This document shows, one piece after another, positions 45,432-54,235 of a DNA stretch of 64,000 bases. Where the stretch lies: NCBI RefSeq assembly GCF_002910905.1, contig NZ_NEUE01000250.1, positions 1 through 64,000 on the forward strand, given 5' to 3'. A program made the translations under genes and the position numbers. Under the pieces are notes generated by a model. It had not been told where the DNA came from, did not search any database, and saw nothing but the letters and a program-made list of their open reading frames with translations. The first letter of the stretch is position 1. Each line of letters begins with the position of its first letter. The DNA is from Streptomyces sp. SM11 (GTDB lineage: Bacteria; Actinomycetota; Actinomycetes; Streptomycetales; Streptomycetaceae).

Positions 45432-46736
45432 TCAGCCGATCACGTTGGCCACGCCCTTCTTCGCCGTCTCCCACGCCTTGTCCGACGCCTTCCCCTTGCG
45501 CTCGACCTCGCTCAGCGCGTTCGTGATCTGCTGCATCACGTTCTGGTCGTGCACACCCAGCACCTGGACCGGGGACTCCTTGGCCGCGTCGCCGAAGATC
45601 TGGCCGATCGGGGCGCCCGAGAAGTACTCGTCCTCGGCGTCCGCGATCGTCTCGATGGCACCGGTCGAGGACGGGAAGTTGCCCTGCTTCTGGAAGACCT
45701 TCGCCTGCTGCTCGGGGGCGGTCAGCCACTCGATGAGTGCGTACGCCTCCTTCTTGTGCTTGGCCGCACGCGGGATGGAGAGGTACGAGCCGCCCCAGTT
45801 GCCCGCGCCGCCGGGCAGCTTGGCGATGTCCCACTTGCCCTGGCCGGCGTCGCCGGCCTGGCCCTTGACGTAGCCGAGCATCCAGGCCGGGCACGGGATC
45901 GTCGCGAACGAACCGGCCGCGAACGCCTGGTTCCACTGCGGGGACCACTGGTCGAGCTTGGCGCTCAGGCCCGCCTCGGCCGCCTCCACGGAGGTGTCCC
46001 AGGCCTCCTTGACCGCCGGGTTGCTGTCGTAGATCAGCTCGCCGGAGGCGTCGTAGTACCGCTCCTTCTCCTGGCCGATCATGATCCCGTAGAGCGAGCC
46101 GACGCTGTCCAGCCAGGCGCTCTTGGCGGGGGCCTTCTTCTTGTACTGCTTGCCCAGCTCCAGGTAGCCGTCCCACGTGGCCCACTTCTTCGCGAGCTCC
46201 TCGCGGTCCGTGGGCAGGCCGGCCTGCTTGAAGAGGTCGGTGCGATAGCACATGGCCTCGGGGCCGACGTCCGTGCCGAGGCCGAGGATCTTGCCGTCCT
46301 TCGTGGTCGCCGCCGACCACTTGGCCTCGGCGAACTCGTCCTTGAGCTTGTCGGCCCCGAACTCCTTCAGGTCCTGGAACTTGTCGGACTGCTGCTGGGT
46401 GACCGACGCGATGCGGCCCACCTCGACCCCTTGCACGTCCGCGAGACCGCCGCCGCCCGCGAGGCGGGTCTGGAGTGACTTCCAGTAGTCCGCCTCGTCC
46501 TGGGTGTCGCTCTGCTTGATCGTCACGTTCGGGTTGAGCTTCTGGTACTCCTCGTACAGGCCGGCCTCCTTGAAGCCGAAGGACCCGAAGAGGTCGACGG
46601 TGAGCGTGACCTTTCCGCCCGCGCTGTCGGAGGAGTCCGACGAGTCGCTGGATCCACAGGCGGCGAGGAGGGCCCCGGCGAGGACGACCGCGCCGAGGCG
46701 GGCGGTGGCTCTCTTGGCGGCTCGGGCGATGGGCAT
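45432..46736 (-). CDS. Sugar ABC solute-binding lipoprotein, CebE-like
   Basis: A 434-residue lipoprotein from ATG 46736. The signal peptide ends in the lipobox GALLAACGSS (Cys27). A Ser/Asp-rich linker precedes a periplasmic-binding-protein domain: SFGFKEAGLYEEYQKLNPN, KFQDLKEFGADKLKDEFAE and FATIPCPAWMLGYVKG. It fits the SBP_bac_1/CUT1 group for di- and oligosaccharides. It is the first gene of the operon with two permeases and a GH1 enzyme. Two perfect or near-perfect LacI-type palindromes lie in the region shared with the divergent glucanase gene. Confidence 0.93.
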   Translation of the reverse strand: MPIARAAKRATARLGAVVLAGALLAACGSSDSSDSSDSAGGKVTLTVDLFGSFGFKEAGLYEEYQKLNPNVTIKQSDTQDEADYWKSLQTRLAGGGGLADVQGVEVGRIASVTQQQSDKFQDLKEFGADKLKDEFAEAKWSAATTKDGKILGLGTDVGPEAMCYRTDLFKQAGLPTDREELAKKWATWDGYLELGKQYKKKAPAKSAWLDSVGSLYGIMIGQEKERYYDASGELIYDSNPAVKEAWDTSVEAAEAGLSAKLDQWSPQWNQAFAAGSFATIPCPAWMLGYVKGQAGDAGQGKWDIAKLPGGAGNWGGSYLSIPRAAKHKKEAYALIEWLTAPEQQAKVFQKQGNFPSSTGAIETIADAEDEYFSGAPIGQIFGDAAKESPVQVLGVHDQNVMQQITNALSEVERKGKASDKAWETAKKGVANVIG

Positions 46737-46774
46737 GGGAAGCCTCCCTTGGCTTCGGGGTGAACCGAGCGCCT

Positions 46775-46788
46775 TGAGAGCGCTCTCA
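46775..46788. promoter_or_regulatory. LacI-type operator of the uptake operon
   Basis: TGAGAGCGCTCTCA, a perfect 14-bp palindrome with the central AGCGCT of CebR-type sites (TGGGAGCGCTCCCA). It lies between the binding-protein promoter and its ATG. Confidence 0.88.
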
Positions 46789-46801
46789 GACCTGCGTCTG
46801 G

Positions 46802-46830
46802 AGCGTCCCCCACCGCCCTCGCCCCGTCAA
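46802..46830 (-). promoter_or_regulatory. Promoter of the binding-protein operon
   Basis: On the minus strand: -35 TTGACG, 17-base spacer, -10 GACGCT. The start would lie about 10 bases upstream of the operator, so repressor binding would block elongation or promoter clearance. Confidence 0.6.
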
Positions 46831-46897
46831 GACTCGAACGCATAACAGCTTGGAGTTGCGCCCGTCGGACGCCCAACTGCCGTTCGTGTGCGTTCTC

Positions 46898-46926
46898 TTG
46901 ACACTTACGTTTCAGGAGTTTTACGT
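46898..46926 (+). promoter_or_regulatory. Promoter of the endo-glucanase gene
   Basis: -35 TTGACA (46898-46903), 17-base spacer, -10 TTACGT (46921-46926). A near-consensus promoter, followed by an operator directly at the expected transcription start. Confidence 0.75.
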
Positions 46927-46937
46927 TCCTTGGCACC

Positions 46938-46951
46938 TGAGAGCGCTCTCG
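46938..46951. promoter_or_regulatory. LacI-type operator of the endo-glucanase gene
   Basis: TGAGAGCGCTCTCG, one base from the palindrome at 46775. It overlaps the expected start point of the glucanase mRNA. Confidence 0.85.
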
Positions 46952-46988
46952 AACGCGCTTCTCGCCCCCCATGATCGAGGTGCTGCTC

Positions 46989-49772
46989 GTGCGAACCTCC
47001 CTCCCCAGATTCGCCTCCAGACCCGCCGCGGCGACGCTCCTCGCCATCGCCGTGGCCGCTGTCGGCCTGGGACCCGCCGCTTCCCCCGCTGCCGCCGCCA
47101 CCATCCCCGCCGGCTCCGGCAGCTATACCGACACCCGCCCCGCCGGTACCTCGGGCCCGACCACCAACACCGGCGCGCCCGTCACCCCGAAGGTCACCGC
47201 CGCCGCGCGGAACAAGCCGGTCCCGACCAACGACTGGTGGTCCTCGCTCGCCTTCCAGCGCTACGGCGACAACCCGTACAGCACCCCCATGTACGGCCAC
47301 CCCCTCACCTACCAGGCGACCTCCGGCGGACTGGAGGTCGGCTACCCGACCACGCCCGCGGTCGTCGGGGACGGCCGGCAGTACGAGTACGCCCACAAGG
47401 CCGACCTGACCGTCGGCCTCAGCGGACTGAACTCACCCGACACCAAGGCCGACGCCTGGTCCGACTGGACGGTGACGCCCTACTGGGCCGACGGCTCCCG
47501 TACCTTCCGGGCCACCATCGGCCACGGCATGCCCTTCGTGTACGCCAAGGGCTCCGGCGGCGACGCCCGCGTCACCACCGCCTCCGCGCCGGCGGTCTTC
47601 TCGGACGACGGCAACGTCCTCGGCATCACCGTCGCCGGGCACCACTACGCCCTCTTCGCGCCGACCGGCAGCGACTGGAACGTCTCCGGCTCCACGATCA
47701 CCGCGGGCCTGGGCTCCAAGGACTACTTCTCGCTCGCCGTGCTGCCCTCCACGGACGCGCTCGCGACCTACCGGAAGTACGCCTTCAGCTTCGTCACCGG
47801 CTCCCGGGTGGCCTGGCAGTCCACCGGCGGCGACGTGCGGGCGACCTACAGCCTGACGACCGAGGCCGAGGAGGGCACCGAGCGCGGCACGCTCCAGGCC
47901 CTCTACCGCCACCAGTGGCTGCACACCACCGACGCGCTGACCCCGTACACGTACGTATCGCCGCGCGGCACGATGAAGGTACGCGAGTCCGCCTCCTTCA
48001 CCACCAGCCAGAAGAACAACGGCGTCGTGCCCGCGCTGCCCGCCTCCAGCGGCGTCGACAAGGCCCGGCTGACCGGCTATCTCAACGAGGTCGCGAACGC
48101 CGCCGACCCGTTCTCGGGGGCCTCGGACACCTACTGGACCGGCAAGGCGCTCGGCCGCCTCGCCCAGCTCGTGCCCGTCGCCGACCAGATCGGCGAGACC
48201 GCCACCCGCGACAAGCTCCTCGGCCTGATGAAGGGCCGGCTCCAGGAGTGGTTCACGGCGGGCGGGGCCGGTGAGTTCAGCTACGACAAGGACTGGAAGA
48301 CCCTCACCGGCTACCCGGCCTCGTACGGCAGCGACACCGAGCTGAACGACCACCACTTCCACTACAGCTACTACGTCTACGCGGCGGCGATCATCGCCCA
48401 GTACGACCGGGCCTGGGCCGCCGACTCCGCCTGGGGCTCGATGGTCGAGCACCTGGTGCGCGACGCGGCCAACCCCAGCCGCACCGACTCCGCCTACCCC
48501 TTCCTGCGCGGCTTCGACGTGTACGCGGGCCACAGCTGGGCCTCCGGCCACCAGGGCTTCGCGGCGGGCAACAACCAGGAGTCCTCCTCCGAGTCCATCA
48601 ACCTCAGCGCGGGACTCGTCCTCTGGGGTGCGGCCACCGGCGACACCTCCCTCCGCGACCTCGGCAGCTTCCTGCTGACGACCGAGTCGGAGGCGATCAC
48701 CCAGTACTGGTTCGACGCCGACCAGCAGGTCTTCCCCGACTCCTTCGGCCACGACACGGTCGGCATGGTCTGGGGCAGCGGCGGCGCGTACTCGACCTGG
48801 TGGACCGCCAACCCGGAGGAGATCCACGGCATCAACGTCCTTCCGGTGACCGGTGGTTCACTCCACCTGGCCCGCGAGAAGGCCGCCGTCAAGCGGAACA
48901 TCGCCGAGATGGAGCGTGAGAACGGCGGGCCCGCCCAGGAGTGGCGCGACCTGCTCTGGGAGTTCGAGGCGCTGTCCGATCCGGCGGCGGCGAAGGCCAA
49001 GTGGGACGGCGCTAACGGGAACTACGTGCCGGAGCAGGGTGAGTCCAAGGCCCACACCTACCACTGGATCAACACCCTCGACACGCTCGGCGCGCCCGAC
49101 ATGACGGTCAGTGGCGACCTGCCCACCTCCGCCGTCTTCACCAAGAACGGCACCCGCACCTACACCGCCCACAACCACGGGTCCAGCGCCCGCACGGTCA
49201 CCTTCTCCGACGGCAAGACCCTCTCCGTACCGGCCCGTTCGACGGCCACCGGCACGGGAGCCGGCGGCGGAGACCCGGACCCGGACCCGCCCACCGGTAA
49301 CACCTTCCGTCTCAAGTCCGGCGGCGTCCTCACCACCGACACCACCGGCCCGGCGGGCACGGACACCATCGCCTCGGCCGACGGCGTCAACCGGGACGGC
49401 ACCCCGTACCGCCCGACCGTCTACGAGGTGAAGCAGGTCAACGGCAAGGTCGCCGCCGGGGCCGCCACCGCGTTCCGCCTCCGGGTGGACGCGGGCACCG
49501 AGGTCGGACTCGCTCCGCAGGTCCGGGTCAGCTACGACCTCACCGGCGACGGCACGTTCGACCAGGCCGAGACCTTCCGCTACTTCGCGACCGACCCGGT
49601 CGCGGGCTGGGAGGAGTACACGCACGCGGTCGGCGCGCGGACGACCACCGGGAGCCTGGGCGAACTCAGGAACGGCACGGTCCGCCTGGAGATCTGGAAC
49701 GCGCTCGGCAACGGCACGTCCCAGGTGCAGACCGGCACGGACGCGGCGGTCCTGAAGATCCCGTACGAGTGA
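46989..49772 (+). CDS. Secreted GH81 endo-beta-1,3-glucanase with C-terminal module
   Basis: From GTG 46989 (GAGG nine bases upstream; ATG 46971 possible) 927 residues. Signal peptide VRTSLPRFASRPAAATLLAI... ends at AAAA near residue 37. The GH81 domain covers about 45-720: VPTNDWWSSLAFQR, LNDHHFHYSYYVYAAAI, GHSWASGHQGFAAGNNQESS with the catalytic Glu, and a late NPEEIHGINVLPVTG. After a DPDPDPP linker, a beta-sandwich of ~150 residues (VLTTDTTGPAGTDTIASADG ... LEIWNALG) is probably a glucan-binding module such as CBM56. It would cut laminarin or fungal beta-1,3-glucan. It is divergent from the uptake operon and shares its operators. Confidence 0.93.
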   Translation: MRTSLPRFASRPAAATLLAIAVAAVGLGPAASPAAAATIPAGSGSYTDTRPAGTSGPTTNTGAPVTPKVTAAARNKPVPTNDWWSSLAFQRYGDNPYSTPMYGHPLTYQATSGGLEVGYPTTPAVVGDGRQYEYAHKADLTVGLSGLNSPDTKADAWSDWTVTPYWADGSRTFRATIGHGMPFVYAKGSGGDARVTTASAPAVFSDDGNVLGITVAGHHYALFAPTGSDWNVSGSTITAGLGSKDYFSLAVLPSTDALATYRKYAFSFVTGSRVAWQSTGGDVRATYSLTTEAEEGTERGTLQALYRHQWLHTTDALTPYTYVSPRGTMKVRESASFTTSQKNNGVVPALPASSGVDKARLTGYLNEVANAADPFSGASDTYWTGKALGRLAQLVPVADQIGETATRDKLLGLMKGRLQEWFTAGGAGEFSYDKDWKTLTGYPASYGSDTELNDHHFHYSYYVYAAAIIAQYDRAWAADSAWGSMVEHLVRDAANPSRTDSAYPFLRGFDVYAGHSWASGHQGFAAGNNQESSSESINLSAGLVLWGAATGDTSLRDLGSFLLTTESEAITQYWFDADQQVFPDSFGHDTVGMVWGSGGAYSTWWTANPEEIHGINVLPVTGGSLHLAREKAAVKRNIAEMERENGGPAQEWRDLLWEFEALSDPAAAKAKWDGANGNYVPEQGESKAHTYHWINTLDTLGAPDMTVSGDLPTSAVFTKNGTRTYTAHNHGSSARTVTFSDGKTLSVPARSTATGTGAGGGDPDPDPPTGNTFRLKSGGVLTTDTTGPAGTDTIASADGVNRDGTPYRPTVYEVKQVNGKVAAGAATAFRLRVDAGTEVGLAPQVRVSYDLTGDGTFDQAETFRYFATDPVAGWEEYTHAVGARTTTGSLGELRNGTVRLEIWNALGNGTSQVQTGTDAAVLKIPYE

Positions 49773-49874
49773 CCCGCACCGGTCGATGACCGGAACGGGT
49801 GACGCATGACGCGGCGGGTCTCCGGCTCCTCGGGGCGGAGGCCCGCCGTACTCACGCGTTGCCGGGGCCGGGTG

Positions 49875-50918
49875 TCACGCCGAGGCCCGCCGCACCAGCG
49901 TGGTCGGGGTGATCACCGATTCGGGGACGTCGCCGCTGCCCGTACGGTCCCGGTCCAGCGCGCGCAGCAGCAGGCGGGCCATCAGCCGCCCCTGCCCCTC
50001 GATCTCCTGGCTGACGGTGGTCAGCGGCGGATCGGTCTGCTCGGCCACCGACTCCATGTCGTCGAACCCCACCAGCGCCACCTGCTCCGGCACGGGAATC
50101 CCGCGCTCGCGCAGCACCCGCAGCGCACCCGACGCCATCAGGTCGTTCGCCACGAACACGGCGTCCAGGCCGGGCCGCCGGTCCAGCAGCTCCGCCATCG
50201 CCCGCGCCCCGCTCTCCACGGTGAACGCGCCCTGGGCGACGAGGGCGGGGTCCACGTCCAGCAGGACGTCCCGGTAGCCGTCCAGACGGTCCATCGCCGA
50301 CGTCTGGTCGGGCGGCCCGCCGATGTGTGCGATCCGCTCCCGCCCGAGGTCCTTCAGATACCGCACGGCCAGCCGCGCCCCGCCCCGGTTGTCCGCGTCC
50401 ACATACGGAACGGCCTGGTCGCCCGGGTCGGCGGTCCAGCTGGGCCGCCCTCCGTACACCGCGGGGATCCCCGCCCGGCGGGTGATCGCGGGCACCGGGT
50501 CGTCGGTGTGCAGCGAGAACGCCAGCGCCCCGTCCACGTGTCCGCCGGACAGATACCGCGCGATCCGGTCGAAGTCGCCGGGACCCTCCACCAGGAGCAG
50601 GACGAGCTGGGTGTCGTGGGCGGTCAGCTCCTTGCTGATGCCCCGGATCTGCTGGGAGAAGAAGGGGTCCGAGAAGAACCGCGTCTCCGGCTCCGCGATG
50701 ACGACGGCCACTGCCCCGGTCCGCCGGGTGACCAGCGTCCGCGCGGCGTGGTTCGGGATGTAGCCCAGCTCCTCGACGGCCTGGAGCACCTTGTCCACCA
50801 GCGGTTTGCGGACTCCGTCGCCCCCGTTGACGACCCGCGAGGCGGTGGCCCGGGAGACGCCCGCACGCGCCGCGACGGCTTCCAGGGTGGGCCGGGACCC
50901 GGGGGGCTGCTCGGGCAA
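49875..50918 (-). CDS. LacI-family repressor of the glucan locus
   Basis: A 347-residue repressor. The start is TTG 50918, with GAGGAG 12 bases upstream. The HTH is LEAVAARAGVSRATASRVVN with the hinge-helix NHAARTLV. The sugar-binding domain includes YVDADNRGGARLAVRYLK and VALVGFDDMESVAEQTDPPL. It resembles CebR but differs in its recognition helix, and the palindromes in the locus differ from the CebR box at positions 3 and 12. One palindrome lies upstream of its own gene, fitting autoregulation. Confidence 0.9.
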   Translation of the reverse strand: MPEQPPGSRPTLEAVAARAGVSRATASRVVNGGDGVRKPLVDKVLQAVEELGYIPNHAARTLVTRRTGAVAVVIAEPETRFFSDPFFSQQIRGISKELTAHDTQLVLLLVEGPGDFDRIARYLSGGHVDGALAFSLHTDDPVPAITRRAGIPAVYGGRPSWTADPGDQAVPYVDADNRGGARLAVRYLKDLGRERIAHIGGPPDQTSAMDRLDGYRDVLLDVDPALVAQGAFTVESGARAMAELLDRRPGLDAVFVANDLMASGALRVLRERGIPVPEQVALVGFDDMESVAEQTDPPLTTVSQEIEGQGRLMARLLLRALDRDRTGSGDVPESVITPTTLVRRASA

Positions 50919-51055
50919 GGCGGTCGCTCCTCGTCGACAGGGGCGGCGAAACGCGGGCTGGTGCGTGGGGGTGCGCAGGGGTGCGCGTCGCGCTGTGTGC
51001 GTGCTCGGTGTCGCCGCCGGATCGTCTACAGCCTAGCGCCGGGCGCCGACAGGGC

Positions 51056-51069
51056 TGAGAGCGCTTCCA
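51056..51069. promoter_or_regulatory. LacI-type operator upstream of the repressor gene
   Basis: TGAGAGCGCTTCCA, the third palindrome of the set, 138 bases before the repressor TTG. Less symmetric than the other two. Confidence 0.65.
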
Positions 51070-51190
51070 GGGAGCGGTGGGGCCGGTGGTGGCGATGGAG
51101 CGGTTGCCGGAACTGCGCCTCTTCCGGGCCAACTGCGCGTTGGACACGCTGGGTATGCATGTCCATCACTCAGAGTGGAAGGTGTGCGGC

Positions 51191-51433
51191 ATGGAAGCGA
51201 TGGAGCGGCGCAGGGCGGCGGCGGACCGCGTACGGGCGGCGGAGCACGCCGTGGAGCAGCTGAAGGAAGGGCTTGCGGAGTTCGGAGTGAAGCTGCCGTC
51301 CCTGCGGATCGATCCGGTCTCGTGTGCGGGTGACGAACCGACGCCCCTGGTCGACCTGGGCCGCTGCAACATCGACACCGCGTTGCGGCTGTGCGAGATG
51401 CTGGCGGAGAAGGAGAGCGGTCATGACGGGTGA
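51191..51433 (+). CDS. Small conserved hypothetical protein
   Basis: Eighty residues from ATG 51191 (GGAAGG upstream). Mostly helical: RRRAAADRVRAAEHAVEQLK, then GVKLPSLRIDPVSCAGD and a final helix IDTALRLCEMLAEKE. No known domain. Similar small proteins are common in Streptomyces, usually in pairs with the next gene, which overlaps its end (ATG 51423). Start alternatives are 51077 and 51200. Confidence 0.65.
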   Translation: MEAMERRRAAADRVRAAEHAVEQLKEGLAEFGVKLPSLRIDPVSCAGDEPTPLVDLGRCNIDTALRLCEMLAEKESGHDG

Positions 51434-51659
51434 GGTATGTGAGCCGGGTACGCCCGAGCCGGGCGCGTTCGCGGTGGACGCGCGGGACGGGCGGGTCGGC
51501 CGGGTGACGGGCTGGTCCGGACCGAACGTGCGGCTGAGGCCGCCCGGCGGCGGGCCGGAGTGGGGCTGTCCGCCGGAGTCGGTGCGGCCGGCGTCACCGG
51601 GCGTGGTGCTGCGGGCCCGGGTGACGGAGATCAACAGGGAGGGGCAGCTGCCGCGCTGA
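51423..51659 (+). CDS. Small conserved hypothetical protein
   Basis: Seventy-eight residues from ATG 51423, inside the end of the preceding gene, so translationally coupled. It reads like a small beta-rich domain: GAFAVDARDGRVGRVTGW, then VRLRPPGGGPEWGCPPESV and a charged VLRARVTEINREGQLPR. No family named. The partner of the upstream 80-residue protein in other Streptomyces, from memory. Confidence 0.65.
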   Translation: MTGEVCEPGTPEPGAFAVDARDGRVGRVTGWSGPNVRLRPPGGGPEWGCPPESVRPASPGVVLRARVTEINREGQLPR

Positions 51660-51699
51660 GGCCGGGAGGGGTGCGGTCGGCACTCGTTACGCTGCTCCG

Positions 51700-52350
51700 A
51701 TGGCCGGTGATGAGGGAATGCGGGCGGGAGCGCGGGCGGCGCGCCGTCTGGCGGAGCTGGGTGTGTGCGAGCTGGGGCCGGGCCTGGGCGATGCGGAGTT
51801 CGACCGGATCGAGGCGGAGTACGGCATCGTGTTCGCCGACGACCACCGGGGCTTCCTGGCGGCCGCGCTGCCGGTGGACCGGGCGGCACCGCCGGACGAG
51901 GACGAGGCCCCGCGGAATCCGTGGAACGACTGGCGGGACGGCGACCCGGCCCTGATCCGGCAGCGGCTGGAGGGGCCGGTGGACGGGCTGCTGTTCTCGG
52001 TGGAGCACGGCTGGTGGCTTCCCGGTGGCGGGTGGGGGCCGCGCCCGGCGGACCCGGTGGAGGCCGTCGCGGCGGCGCGGGCCGCACTCGCCTCCGTACC
52101 GAAGCTGATCCCGCTCTACTCGCACCGGTACCTGCCGGGGCCGGGTGTGGCGGCGTACGGCGGTCCGGTGCTGTCGGTGGCCGGCGCGGACACCATCCAC
52201 TACGGGCGGAACCTGGCGGAGTGGGTGGAGCTGGAGTTCGTGGACCCGGACCCGGACCCGGAGGATGCGGGAGGCGCGGGGGAGGCGGTCGGGTGGCTGG
52301 AGCCGTCCACCGGTGACCGGGTGCCGTTCTGGTCGGACCTGGTGGTCTAA
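51700..52350 (+). CDS. SMI1/KNR4-like hypothetical protein
   Basis: A 216-residue protein from ATG 51700. TACGCT six bases upstream suggests a leaderless transcript. Features: DAEFDRIEAEYGIVFADDHR (the ' xxIExxxGxxLPxxyr ' phrase of SMI1/KNR4 domains), WNDWRDGDPALIRQRLEGP, GLLFSVEHGWWLPGGGWG and IPLYSHRYLPGPG. SMI1/KNR4 proteins are often immunity proteins, but there is no toxin beside it. The role is unknown. Confidence 0.75.
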   Translation: MAGDEGMRAGARAARRLAELGVCELGPGLGDAEFDRIEAEYGIVFADDHRGFLAAALPVDRAAPPDEDEAPRNPWNDWRDGDPALIRQRLEGPVDGLLFSVEHGWWLPGGGWGPRPADPVEAVAAARAALASVPKLIPLYSHRYLPGPGVAAYGGPVLSVAGADTIHYGRNLAEWVELEFVDPDPDPEDAGGAGEAVGWLEPSTGDRVPFWSDLVV

Positions 52351-52430
52351 CGGGCGTGCTCACGCGTGAGGCGGCGGGCCCTGCCCCTCCTCGGGGCCGG
52401 ACCCGCCGCCGTTCGGGGGCGTACGCGGGG

Positions 52431-52784
52431 TCACATGATGCGGAACGGCAGGTAGTGCGCGGACAGTTGCTCGTGGTAGCCCGGGTCGTCGGCCTGCCGG
52501 TGGCGGTCGAACTCCGGGGAGTCCCTGACCTGTTCCTTGGTGAGGTCGACGTAGATCTTCCGGTCCGCGGCGTCGATGCGCTTCACCGTGCCCGCGGGCA
52601 GCAGGACGTCCTTGCCGAAGATCCAGACTCCGGTGTCGACGAGCAGATAGGCCGAGCCCACCTCGTCGGAGTGCTTGTCGACCTTTCCGATACTGCCGTC
52701 GGTCGCCTCGACCGAATAGCCGATCAGATCTGCGCCTGCGGTGTGGCCGCTCGACGGCTGATAGCCCCACAGGGAGTCGCTCAT
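52431..52784 (-). CDS. PRC-barrel domain protein
   Basis: A 117-residue protein from ATG 52784 (GAAAGGAGCC upstream). The PRC-barrel covers residues 15-80: GADLIGYSVEATDGSIGKVD, then GSAYLLVDTGVWIFGKDVLL and VKRIDAADRKIYVDLTKEQV. The C-terminus is DDPGYHEQLSAHYLPFRIM. Such proteins are common stress-associated genes in Streptomyces; a sigma-B-type setting is usual, but nothing here proves it. It is upstream of, and read in the same direction as, nothing else; the next gene to the right on this strand encodes a small membrane protein. Confidence 0.85.
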   Translation of the reverse strand: MSDSLWGYQPSSGHTAGADLIGYSVEATDGSIGKVDKHSDEVGSAYLLVDTGVWIFGKDVLLPAGTVKRIDAADRKIYVDLTKEQVRDSPEFDRHRQADDPGYHEQLSAHYLPFRIM

Positions 52785-52954
52785 TGTGGCTCCTTTCACG
52801 AAAGTCGCCCAGGTCATTCTTGCGGCGGTTCATCGATGCGTTGTTGATGGGCCCGCTGAACGATATTTCCGCTGAACTTCGTGTGCCCGGGGAGAGGCGG
52901 ACCATACCTCGCCCCCGTTGTCGTCGGTCAGGAGCGACTGCTGCTCAGAAGTGG

Positions 52955-53125
52955 CTACCAGCGATACCACCGGCCCCGTCGGCCACCGTTCGCGGCGGGG
53001 CGGACGAGAAAGCCTATGAGCCAGAGCGCCAGGACGATCACGGCTATCCACCAGAGAGACTTGACCGCGAAACCGACGCCGAAGAGAACCAGGGCGAGCA
53101 GAAGAACGAGAAGCAGGGGAACCAT
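52955..53125 (-). CDS. Small hydrophobic membrane protein
   Basis: Fifty-six residues from ATG 53125 with GGAGG eleven bases upstream. Two membrane helices: VPLLLVLLLALVLFGVGFA and LWWIAVIVLALWLIGFL, then a basic tail ending RRGRWYRW. It matches the pattern of small stress-related hydrophobic proteins of actinobacteria. Located just upstream of the PRC-barrel gene on the same strand, 170 bases apart. Confidence 0.75.
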   Translation of the reverse strand: MVPLLLVLLLALVLFGVGFAVKSLWWIAVIVLALWLIGFLVRPAANGGRRGRWYRW

Positions 53126-53352
53126 GATAATCAACCTCCGGAAATTCAGGTTCCCGCTGACGCATTGCCTACACGCGGAGGACGTCGGCAAATTTCTCTC
53201 CGTGCGGCAGGGGATCATTCGTGACCGGTGCCCGCCGCGCGTTCTTCCTGTGCGGGTCCCCCCCCGTTCGTGGGACGCTGGGAGGAGCGGCGGACAGCCG
53301 TGAAACCCCCGATCTAGCCTTCTCGGCAAGGCCACGGAAGAAGGGACCCGCG

Positions 53353-53967
53353 ATGACCGCAGCGTTCGTCGAGAACGGCCAGGCTTCGGATGGGCGCGCG
53401 TGGGACTACCTCCTGCAGACATGGCGTGAACTGGACGTGCCCGAGGGGTGGCGCGCCGAGATCGACGAGGGGCAGATCGTCTTGGTACCACCGCCGCACG
53501 CGCACCACAACGGCATCGCCGAGGCGGTGCAGAGCCGCCTCTACAGGGGCCTTCCCGAAGGGCTGGGGATCTATCAGACCCTCGGCGTCCATGTGGCCCC
53601 GCTCGGCAAGCTGTACGTCCCCGATCTTGTGGTCATGCCGAAGGAATTGATCACCGGCGCCGATCCGGAGACCAGTGATCCGATGGACGCCTCGGAGGCC
53701 TTGCTCGTCGTCGAGATCACGTCGCGGGGGAACGCGCGGGAGGACCGCACCAAGAAGTACCGCGCGTATGCCCGCGCGGGCGTCCCGATGTACCTGCTGA
53801 TCGACCGGTTCGACACCCGGGGGCCGATGGTCACGCTGTTCACGGAGCCGAACGAGGACGGCACGTACAAGCACACGGACGCGGTACCGTTCGGCAAGCC
53901 GCTGGCCGTACCGTCCCCGTTCGACGTACAGCTGACGACGGGGGAGTTCCCGGGGCCTGCCGCCTGA
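53353..53967 (+). CDS. Uma2-family (DUF820) nuclease-fold protein
   Basis: A 204-residue protein from ATG 53353. It has RELDVPEGWRAEIDEGQIVL, VPDLVVMPKELI, the core LLVVEITSRGNAREDRTKKY with the PD-(D/E)xK-like Glu and Lys, and RAYARAGVPMYLLIDRFD. This is the second Uma2 protein in the window (the first at 29401-29988), and the two are clearly diverged. Function is predicted only from fold. The start has GAAGGGACCC upstream. Confidence 0.88.
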   Translation: MTAAFVENGQASDGRAWDYLLQTWRELDVPEGWRAEIDEGQIVLVPPPHAHHNGIAEAVQSRLYRGLPEGLGIYQTLGVHVAPLGKLYVPDLVVMPKELITGADPETSDPMDASEALLVVEITSRGNAREDRTKKYRAYARAGVPMYLLIDRFDTRGPMVTLFTEPNEDGTYKHTDAVPFGKPLAVPSPFDVQLTTGEFPGPAA

Positions 53968-53991
53968 AGGACGTCCGCCGGCGGGCGGGTC

Positions 53992-54235
53992 ACCACCTTG
54001 ATGTTGAAGGTGTGGGACCCCACGCCGCCCGCGATCCCCATGAAGAGGAACGCGAAGTGTTGCTGGCCGCGCGCGGTGGTGATGCCGCCGATGCCGAGCT
54101 GGGAGGACGCCGGCCAGCCGAGGTCCGTAAGCAGCCGGCCGGTGGTGCGCTTGGCCTCGGCGTCGTCGCCGGAGAGGAAGACCGTGCCCGGCTCGGTGAG
54201 TTCGCCCGGGGCGGTCATCGTGGTCGAGTCCACGG
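53992..54235 (-). pseudogene. C-terminal fragment of an F420-dependent NADP oxidoreductase-like gene
   Basis: About 80 residues: ELTEPGTVFLSGDDAEAKRT, LLTDLGWPASSQLGIGGITT and QHFAFLFMGIAGGVGSHTFN up to IKVV, the end of NADPH:F420 reductase-type (coenzyme F420-binding) proteins. The N-terminal Rossmann half is missing. The frame runs on after IKVV into the downstream Uma2 antisense, so the natural stop is also lost. It abuts the truncated MFS gene head to head at about 54235. Confidence 0.75.
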
